Positions 15,201 through 20,337 of a stretch of DNA of 20,337 nucleotides are shown piece by piece. Where the stretch lies: positions 1-20,337 of IMG/VR virus record IMGVR_UViG_3300021959_000532. One strand, 5' to 3'. How positions within the stretch are numbered: position 1 is the first letter of the stretch; every line of letters starts with the position of its first letter. A model generated the notes under the pieces. It saw only the letters and a list, made by a program, of their open reading frames with translations. It did not search any database and had not been told where the DNA came from. Source of the stretch: a virus. Both the position numbers and the translations under genes were made by a program.

Positions 15201-15890
15201 TAAGCTAATACCATCTTTTATACCAACATCATCTCTAATACGTTCTTGTTGATACACAGTGTACCCACTAGCAGCCCCATCTACTGCCATAGCACCTAAA
15301 GCTGTTCTATAGCCACCTTGAATAAAACCTTCTTTTGCTACACCTAGCCTTTGACCTAATGTTGGCTTTTTAGCAGATTCTTGGGCTACCCTTTTTGCGG
15401 TAGCTCTAATACCTTGTTTCTTTAAACTTTCTGTAGCACCTTTTTTGAGAGCTTCTCTTATACCTAACTTAACTCCCTGTTGAGCAGCTATAGCACCTGC
15501 CTTACTTGCACCAAAAGAAAACATACCTGCATAAGTTGATGGTGCAGTAAATACACCACCTAGATAATCTTGAGCTGCATCTAAACCTAAGTCACTATCC
15601 ATCTTATCAAATGTTTCCATGAGTCTACCAAATCTTTCTTTGGTAACATCATCTGCTTGTTGTACATAAAACAAATCTCTAGTAGCAGTTACTTCATTAA
15701 CATTTTGATAACGGAAATGTTCCATAAACCTGTCATATATTTCTTTCTTACCTTCTTCTGTATCAATAGAATTTTTAGGTTGATAATTTTCTCTTTCGCC
15801 CAAAATAATACGAGCATCTTCAATAAAGTCTTTATCCTTTATTAAATTTTGCTCTGTCATATCTTCTGGGTCATAATAATTATATGACAT
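12279..15890 (-). CDS. Very large internal virion / DNA-ejection-type protein
   Basis: A 1203-residue protein on the - strand, in the size class of T7 gp16 (1318 residues). I find no lytic transglycosylase motif and no clear enzyme domain. The N-terminal third has several stretches of small and hydrophobic residues (about 108-140, 185-212 and 231-254, rich in G, A, F and T) that resemble membrane-active segments of phage ejection proteins. The rest is mixed charged and helical, with another hydrophobic region around 'LGEGLINTGIGLGKKIAG' and a basic C-terminal part. It starts with ATG overlapping the previous gene's stop by one base, with AAAGAGGA about 12 bases upstream. It is the last gene of the late module. 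Assignment as internal core or ejection protein is inferred from size, composition and position. Confidence 0.7.
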   Translation of the reverse strand: MSYNYYDPEDMTEQNLIKDKDFIEDARIILGERENYQPKNSIDTEEGKKEIYDRFMEHFRYQNVNEVTATRDLFYVQQADDVTKERFGRLMETFDKMDSDLGLDAAQDYLGGVFTAPSTYAGMFSFGASKAGAIAAQQGVKLGIREALKKGATESLKKQGIRATAKRVAQESAKKPTLGQRLGVAKEGFIQGGYRTALGAMAVDGAASGYTVYQQERIRDDVGIKDGISLENIALATTFSALGSGTIGAITGTSRTLSSNVAEQIRQVAIKKESVNIESAHKNFTQKVFRSSKTKKDAKEFKNIISEGVELVPEKGKRKLALKETVPEKLEEGKQFKEGIAGDIEFKQGRFDLSLEEKLHENIAAAASRIINLKGMDALPPPIAKEVTTKKGGKAVATERFTSRLSRALGNNVIKDDKIYEILNEHGISMQQLSSLMVEEYSKAARLIGGAGRLARLERKQLLAEITELDQKLINLGDIVTPAQKVVREQNGGIGTKVANVYNNWFNLGALNKARIGFMTIQTATTARNTTNGYMRNYAYALDNLGEGLINTGIGLGKKIAGSVLDDNILKQEAKRAVNLGIAQMRTGGQSAYGKDLWLGTKSWETEALELLFRDERFSKSDLAKNLFKEMGDVGEITGAESGVVWVARKMNYLNTLSDNMFKRAVFSRELDKYMFANGQKGGLKGFFEEAYLDPINAQKSMGKFSLIDDKAIGGAMEKAIDFTYQSGKFRERRGWMNTFFDGFIQFSSGILPSAAIPFPRYLVNQLIFQYEHMPVLGMVNMGGILNKRGKAGEKSFIKLDPESFAKQATGLAMLSAFYGLRHEFGDENTGPYDFKFQGESYDLTASLGPFMGFAYLADWLYRHTGPDESSRKVAGLTLPQIHDNKKVAVGIPGKTRDFINAFTGGLGRAGTGLYVVDSLVDNLLNINGEGASEQEFEEVTARIAGDFFGTALVGGGVLKDIAGTVLDPNYRIVQDTNDVDMMEYMLKRATRPLPKKYDEEEDTPIYNPSRDRPLRNVNPFVKMLTGFTQKESKTMIQAELDRLRFDFREIAPRKFKGEGVWSNLSKGEMGRAMDNYILPYILSNDYQDLPSDGLKRKHLKDLINAYRGVSRMKVIKPSPKDTPLERNRKFRARFFDIPKTQRALVERQYKNSPNYGNGTSMYDVTVGEGIDGDYLGALSVYQEMFGEKELFPTTAKAFQELN

Positions 15891-17332
15891 TATTTATTAT
15901 ATTCCTCTTTCCAGTCCATACCCATTACTCTTTTGTATTCAGATTTCCAATCTGCTACTTGTAAAGCTATCAATCTATTCTTAATAGATTTTGCTTGTAT
16001 CTTTTGCTGAGTAGAATCTGAAGAATTTAGGAATTTATTTTTAGCTGAGGATATAGTTCTGTCGTTGTCAATCTTACTAATAGTTTCTTTAGTAGTTTTA
16101 GTAAAACCTGTTTTATCAGGTTCAGGAACACCACCACTACCGCCTCCACCGTCTTTAGTATATGATACTTTTTCATTTGAAATTGTAATATAAGGTGGTA
16201 TATTATCCGATGCTGGTACTATTGCAATCTTATAACCATTCTGCCCAGCAGCATGCATCAATCTATCAGGAGTTATGTATTCCCCTTCTTTTCCTTCTAA
16301 TCCTTTAAAACCTTTAGGAAGTTTGTTAGGAACTAAACCTCTAGCAGTTTGCTCATAGCCAAGACCGTAATCAGCTTTGTTCATTTTAGACCATCTTAAA
16401 GCGTCAGCCATTTCTTGACCTTGGTCTGAAACCAATTTAGCATTTTCAGATTTTGAAATAGCAGGAATCCAATCTTTTGTGTATGGGTCTATATTTCCTT
16501 TAAGATTAGCAAATGCAGCTGCACTTTTAGAAAAAGAACCTGCAAAGCTTCTTACTTGAGGGTTTGTTAATGGTTTATCTGATTGGGCTAGTATAGACAT
16601 TTCTGTTTGAAATGCTCTTTCTTTATACTCTTTCTTTTTATCAGGGTCTGTTTCATTTTCTGCGGCAGCTTTTAACTTAGGTAAATTTTCTTTTAAATTA
16701 TTTGTTAAAGATAATTCAAATCTATCTACACTCAACTTTCCTGCTGCCCCTATCTCACCATAACTCACAGGTTTTTCAGACAATCCAGATAATGCCATAT
16801 CAGACTCAATAGTTCTTTTCATATATTTAGGTATAGCATCTTCGGATGAAGCAAAAATATTTAAAATATTAGAGCCACTACCTTCCAAAGCCTTTCCATA
16901 ATCTAAGTCTGGTATATTCATAGGTACAGTAATTAATTCTGCTAATTGTTTTGTGGAAGGTGTTTGATAACCTTCGGTAGGCTTATATTTAAGAATTTGA
17001 GAAGCAGACATATTTGTATCTTGCATCTTCTTAACAACAGCAGGTATAACAGATTTAGCATAACTATAACCACCTTCACTTGTAATCAAGCTATGTAAAA
17101 TGCCAGAACCATCAGGACCTAATGCAGCAGCTAAAGATTTTATTTCTTCTTCATTTTCTCTAAATTCTTTTTTATATCTAGGCATCTCATTTGCGGCTTT
17201 GTTCATTCGTATTTCAGATAATCTACTAACTTTACCATCTAAATCATCCATAGCTTTCTGAACACCTTTAGCACCAGAAGTTGCTAATCCTTCAATAAGA
17301 CCTAAACCAAAATCACCGAACCGTATACCCAT
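15890..17332 (-). CDS. Probable virion protein, 480 residues (internal core or ejection candidate)
   Basis: A 480-residue protein with no named domain visible. The N-terminal ~25 residues are Gly/Ala-rich with a weakly amphipathic helix, followed by a charged helical stretch (30-70). Near the C-terminus a glycine linker (395-401, GGGGSGG) joins the main body to a lysine-rich tail of about 80 residues. Such linker-plus-tail architecture is common in structural proteins with two modules. AAGGAG lies 6 bases before its ATG, inside the end of the preceding gene, which abuts it directly. It sits just upstream of the 1203-residue protein and may be a partner, like the T7 gp15/gp16 pair, but this is inferred from order and not from similarity. 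Confidence 0.65.
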   Translation of the reverse strand: MGIRFGDFGLGLIEGLATSGAKGVQKAMDDLDGKVSRLSEIRMNKAANEMPRYKKEFRENEEEIKSLAAALGPDGSGILHSLITSEGGYSYAKSVIPAVVKKMQDTNMSASQILKYKPTEGYQTPSTKQLAELITVPMNIPDLDYGKALEGSGSNILNIFASSEDAIPKYMKRTIESDMALSGLSEKPVSYGEIGAAGKLSVDRFELSLTNNLKENLPKLKAAAENETDPDKKKEYKERAFQTEMSILAQSDKPLTNPQVRSFAGSFSKSAAAFANLKGNIDPYTKDWIPAISKSENAKLVSDQGQEMADALRWSKMNKADYGLGYEQTARGLVPNKLPKGFKGLEGKEGEYITPDRLMHAAGQNGYKIAIVPASDNIPPYITISNEKVSYTKDGGGGSGGVPEPDKTGFTKTTKETISKIDNDRTISSAKNKFLNSSDSTQQKIQAKSIKNRLIALQVADWKSEYKRVMGMDWKEEYNK

Positions 17333-17875
17333 TTAATTTCTCCTTGCCATTAAACCCATAGGTTCTTCTTGTGGACTCTCCTCAACTTCTTCTGAAGCAG
17401 ACTCCATTTTAACTTCTTCAACCAAAGTATCAGCCATCCCATCTTCAGGGTCTACTGACTTTTTATCCATTTCATTACGTAACTTTTCAACAGTTCTTTT
17501 AGCTAATGAATCTCTATTTGTTCTAGGCTCATCTTCTAAACCTGTATCATATTCAATTCCTGCCGAATCTCCTATCACCATCATTGTCTCAATTAATACA
17601 GGTAATACTAATAAACCCACATCTGTTGTGTGTTTACCTTCCATCACACCTGCCAATTGTATAGTATTTGCAAGTGTAGTTAAGGGTATTCCCATATCCA
17701 TAACATCTACAAGTTGGTCAGCAAACTCATCATTCATCATTCTAGATGTGTAATGGTCTACTGCTGCTTCAACTGTAGGATATTGCGGAGGTTGTTGCCA
17801 AGGTCTAGCACCAAGCTCGTGTGTCAAAGACATTCCCGGAATAGGAGCATCTAATTTAGGTTGTTTCTCTTCCAT
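17333..17875 (-). CDS. Conserved marine-phage protein, probable virion component
   Basis: A 180-residue protein. It opens with a proline-rich segment, 'PIPGMSLTHELGARPW' followed by 'QQPPQYPTVE' (11-36), then helices with 'FADQLVDVMDMGIPLTTLAN' (51-70) and a hydrophobic run 'DVGLLVLPVLIETMMVIGDS' (85-104). The C-terminal ~70 residues are acidic and low-complexity, ending in 'MARRN'. The N-terminal block is familiar from structural-gene regions of marine phages, from memory and unchecked. I cannot name a function. A short AGGA lies about 11 bases upstream of its ATG. The stop codon touches the next start (TAA-ATG), and the 5' end overlaps the 76-residue gene by 20 bases. Confidence 0.7.
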   Translation of the reverse strand: MEEKQPKLDAPIPGMSLTHELGARPWQQPPQYPTVEAAVDHYTSRMMNDEFADQLVDVMDMGIPLTTLANTIQLAGVMEGKHTTDVGLLVLPVLIETMMVIGDSAGIEYDTGLEDEPRTNRDSLAKRTVEKLRNEMDKKSVDPEDGMADTLVEEVKMESASEEVEESPQEEPMGLMARRN

Positions 17876-18086
17876 TATTTTTGAATCCTAATCTTTTATT
17901 TCTAATTGTGTTTACGTATTTAGCTATTCTATAAGCAGGTTGATTAATTAATTCTTGATTCATACCCTTATTTACAGAATTTCTTGATGAAGACAATAAA
18001 CCACCTTTTTTAGTTTTAGGCTCAACTGGGTCTATTTCTATCTGTTCCATTAACTTATACATAGATTTTGCGTAATTAGTTTCCAT
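17856..18086 (-). CDS. Small basic protein, 76 residues, unknown function
   Basis: A 76-residue protein, basic in its second half ('KKGGLLSSSRNSVNKG' and 'RNKRLGFKNNGRE'), with an acidic-helical start. No domain recognised. I place the start at the ATG whose complement is 18084-18086, one base after the stop of the 747-residue gene; an in-frame TTG four codons further out (18098) would overlap that gene and is less likely. It overlaps the next gene by 20 bases. Tight packing among late genes suggests a minor virion or assembly protein, which is inference only. Confidence 0.65.
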   Translation of the reverse strand: METNYAKSMYKLMEQIEIDPVEPKTKKGGLLSSSRNSVNKGMNQELINQPAYRIAKYVNTIRNKRLGFKNNGRETT

Positions 18087-18087
18087 A

Positions 18088-20331
18088 TTATAATCCAAAC
18101 CTCAAGTATGCAGTACCTAGTGTACCAATTAAATTTCCAATGGCACTACCAGCAGAAGAAGACCTTCTACTTGATGCCTCATCTCGCCTTACACCTGCAT
18201 CAATTTGTGCTTCAGCTAAAGTTGTCATTCTATCTAATTCATTTTCAGCAGAAGTCCAAGCCCACTCCATTGTGTCTGCATAATACTGCCATAAATTATC
18301 ATATGCATTTTTAGACACATTAAGTAACGCAGTAGCATTTAATTCATTAGCACGGTTAATAGCTGCAGTATCTGCTGTAGCAATCTGTCTTCTCCACTGA
18401 GCGTTACTCTGTGCTATTATCATTTGATTCTGTGCATTGAATTGGTCACGTTGATTGTTTAATTCGGCATTAAATCTTTCAACTGTGTTTGCTTGACCTG
18501 CATTGAATTGACTTTGAGCATTTGCTTGAGTAGCATTGAACTGTGCTACCTGCGTATTTAAACTAGCAAAGAATTGGTCTACTTGATTTTGACTAGAAGC
18601 ATTAAACTGTTTAGCAGCATTTGTAGCAGCTTGGTCTGTAAACAATGCCTGTGTTCTTTGTTGTGCTTTAAATAAATCTGTCTGCTGTTGATTAGATAAA
18701 TTAGCCATTTCCATCTGCAAGAAAGACTGTGCATTTTGTACTGCTGACTGTTGCCTGTTATTTAAATTAGACATATCTAAGTTAGCTAACGCAGAAGCTT
18801 CCGCCATAACCATTGCTTGTCTATTAGATAGATTATTCAAGTTCATTGTATTTACAGCACGAGAGTTCTCTAGAGCTATGTTCTGCTCTGCTGTGAAGTT
18901 CATGTTAGCTATATCACCAATTCTAGCAGAGTTCTGTACCCTTGCTTGAAATGCTTGGTCAAACTCTTGTCCTATGAACTGTGCACGTTGTTGTGCAGCA
19001 AGCATTGCTCTTTGCTGTCTATTGGATAAATTCTGTGATTCAAACTGTGCCTGTGTTTGTGCATCAGCTTGAGCTATAGGCAATGCAGATTCTAATGCAC
19101 CTTGTATAAGTGCTTGACCTGCAATTGAAGATGCACCCAAACCTCTAGCTGCCAACTGTCCTTGAATACCACGTAATGCTCCTGCAGCCCATGGAGGAGG
19201 ATTATTAGCATCAAAGTTTTGGGTAAGCTGTGCTAGTTGTCCTTGTACTGTAGCCTTCTCACTAGGAGTTGCTGTAGCAGCTTCAATCTGTTCTGCAAAC
19301 TTAGACGCTTTTTCTGCATCTGCCGCACCTGATATTAATTCACCATCCTGTATCTCACGTTGTACAGGGTTCTCCATTAATGTTGCACTTCCTTGTGCAG
19401 CATTTAAATCTGAAACAGCAGACTTAGTTTGTTGAGCAGCTAAAACTTTAGCACGTGGGTCATTAGGGTCTGTTTGAGCAGCTTGGAGTGAATCTAGGGA
19501 TGAGTTAACCTGACCTGCTACAGCTTCAGGTGTCATAAGATTAGCGTCAGTAACACCTGGCTGTTCTGCCATAGTTGTTGAAGCCATTGCTGTTGGTACA
19601 GAAACAGTGCCTGACACTTGACCTGTGCCTTGCTGTAACATTTGGTCAGGTGATTGTCCTATGCCTACAGCAGTGGCTGTTGCACCTTCAGGTAAAGCAG
19701 GGTTAAATGCTAGTTTACCTGTTATATCAGCTACTGAACCACCTATAGATGGAGCAGGAGGTATATATCCTGGAGTTGTTGCAATAGGACTACCTTCTTG
19801 TACAGACACAAGTTGTGGTCCATCCGCTGCTATGTTATCAGTAATAGTTAATCCAACTTCTCTAGCAAAGTTTTTAAAGTCTTCTGTAAACTGACCACCA
19901 CCAAGTCCTTGATACCCTTCCTGTTCAGATAAACGCACAGGACCACTATATATGTTTCTTACGTAGTCTAATATCTTATCTGATTTATTTGTTCCTAGAG
20001 GGTCATCAGTATCATCTTTTGCTAACTCTTCTTGCATAGCATCAAAGCTAGTTTGAATGTTAGGGTTTTTAAATGTATTTGTTCCTGGAAATGTTTCTAC
20101 ATTCTGTCTGTAGTCAGCATAAGGGTCAACACCTTCTTCAGGTACACCTAAGTATTGGTCATCCATTTGGGGGATGTATTGTTGTGGTAAAGGTTGAGGT
20201 TGAGCAGTTTGTGCGTAAGGTTGAACAGCATACCTTGGAGTTTCATTCATCCTTCTATTAATTTCTTCGTCTGACATACCCGGATAGTATTGCTCTAAAA
20301 TAGCCGCTACCCTTGGGTTATCTTTAAACAT
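18088..20331 (-). CDS. Large Q/N/A-rich virion-type protein with hendecad repeats
   Basis: A 747-residue protein in four parts. Residues 1-75 are Pro/Gln-rich, with several PQ and QP steps. Residues 76-360 are acidic and Ala/Thr-rich with no domain I recognise. Residues about 360-420 include 'PPPWAAGALRGIQGQLAARG', a glycine-alanine segment. Residues 423-675 are an uninterrupted series of 11-residue units, with N commonly at the first position and long Q/N/A content. The C-terminus ends in 'GSAIGNLIGTLGTAYLRFGL', a small-residue hydrophobic stretch. No enzyme motif is visible. The start ATG is 6 bases from the window edge, so its ribosome binding site is outside and an upstream extension cannot be excluded. 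It leads the - strand module of the window; a structural or ejection role is inferred. Confidence 0.7.
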   Translation of the reverse strand: MFKDNPRVAAILEQYYPGMSDEEINRRMNETPRYAVQPYAQTAQPQPLPQQYIPQMDDQYLGVPEEGVDPYADYRQNVETFPGTNTFKNPNIQTSFDAMQEELAKDDTDDPLGTNKSDKILDYVRNIYSGPVRLSEQEGYQGLGGGQFTEDFKNFAREVGLTITDNIAADGPQLVSVQEGSPIATTPGYIPPAPSIGGSVADITGKLAFNPALPEGATATAVGIGQSPDQMLQQGTGQVSGTVSVPTAMASTTMAEQPGVTDANLMTPEAVAGQVNSSLDSLQAAQTDPNDPRAKVLAAQQTKSAVSDLNAAQGSATLMENPVQREIQDGELISGAADAEKASKFAEQIEAATATPSEKATVQGQLAQLTQNFDANNPPPWAAGALRGIQGQLAARGLGASSIAGQALIQGALESALPIAQADAQTQAQFESQNLSNRQQRAMLAAQQRAQFIGQEFDQAFQARVQNSARIGDIANMNFTAEQNIALENSRAVNTMNLNNLSNRQAMVMAEASALANLDMSNLNNRQQSAVQNAQSFLQMEMANLSNQQQTDLFKAQQRTQALFTDQAATNAAKQFNASSQNQVDQFFASLNTQVAQFNATQANAQSQFNAGQANTVERFNAELNNQRDQFNAQNQMIIAQSNAQWRRQIATADTAAINRANELNATALLNVSKNAYDNLWQYYADTMEWAWTSAENELDRMTTLAEAQIDAGVRRDEASSRRSSSAGSAIGNLIGTLGTAYLRFGL
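18307..19065 (-). repeat. 33-bp-periodic region encoding about 23 hendecads
   Basis: Within the 747-residue gene, residues 423-675 divide into consecutive 11-residue units. Examples by first residue: 434 NLSNRQQRAML, 500 NLSNRQAMVMA, 522 NLNNRQQSAVQ, 544 NLSNQQQTDLF, then 577, 599, 610, 621 and 632 each starting NA, with the preceding unit ending in QF, RF or similar. The earlier half also shows a 22-residue super-period (434, 456, 478, 500, 522, 544). The phase is kept from start to end without insertions that I can see. Confidence 0.8.
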
Positions 20332-20337
20332 CTTTAT

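Noticed and set aside
12279-15890. Lytic transglycosylase or lysozyme domain in the 1203-residue protein, as in T7 gp16
   Set aside because: I could not find a convincing SLT catalytic Glu motif in the N-terminal region; only size and hydrophobic segments resemble gp16.
18307-19065. Regular DNA repeat that could suggest a CRISPR array
   Set aside because: The repeat is imperfect, 33 bp in step with codons, and encodes a continuous 11-residue protein repeat with no spacers.
19625-19894. An 89-residue + strand open frame
   Set aside because: It is antisense to the 747-residue gene, with Pro/Ser-rich composition mirroring that gene's Thr/Gly/Ala content; no start signal or family pattern.

Overview
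The window is a compact, AT-rich stretch of a tailed-phage genome. It most resembles marine T7-like podoviruses, the kind that infect SAR11 or other low-GC marine bacteria. I infer this from the T7-type replication genes (TOPRIM primase, DnaB/gp4-type helicase, family A DNA polymerase, endonuclease I), a monomeric class II ribonucleotide reductase, MazG, an integrase, and very large internal-virion-type proteins. The host is not fixed by the sequence. No RNA polymerase, terminase, portal, capsid or lysis gene is in the window.

Layout. From 1 to 12276 every gene is on the + strand: the 3' end of a DUF932-like gene, a tyrosine integrase, primase, helicase, an HNH endonuclease lodged between helicase and polymerase, DNA polymerase, an acidic-tailed protein of unknown function, an Fe-S PD-(D/E)XK nuclease, a small coiled-coil protein, T7-type endonuclease I, a hypothetical, a DUF3310 protein, a small acidic protein, class II RNR, a 57-residue membrane protein, a second PD-(D/E)XK-like protein, a small helical protein, an RMF-like protein and MazG. 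From 12279 to 20331 every gene is on the - strand. Read in its own direction this module runs: a 747-residue Q/N/A-rich protein with a long 11-residue repeat, a 76-residue protein, a 180-residue protein, a 480-residue protein and a 1203-residue internal-virion-like protein. The two modules converge tail to tail with only 2 bases between stop codons.

How the genes work together. The + module opens the duplex, primes and copies phage DNA (primase, helicase, polymerase), resolves branches and degrades DNA (endonuclease I, Fe-S nuclease, possibly the 137-residue nuclease-like protein), and supplies deoxynucleotides (RNR, with MazG as a nucleotide pyrophosphatase). The integrase suggests a temperate option or ancestry. 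The - module looks like late virion genes, probably for the DNA-ejection apparatus. This is inferred from size, composition and gene order.

Genes are packed almost without gaps. Neighbours overlap by 1 to about 50 bases or abut, many starts carry an AAGGAG-type ribosome binding site, and a few use GTG. No stretch above 300 bases lacks a gene. I saw no tRNA, CRISPR array, insertion sequence, attachment site, clear promoter or Rho-independent terminator.
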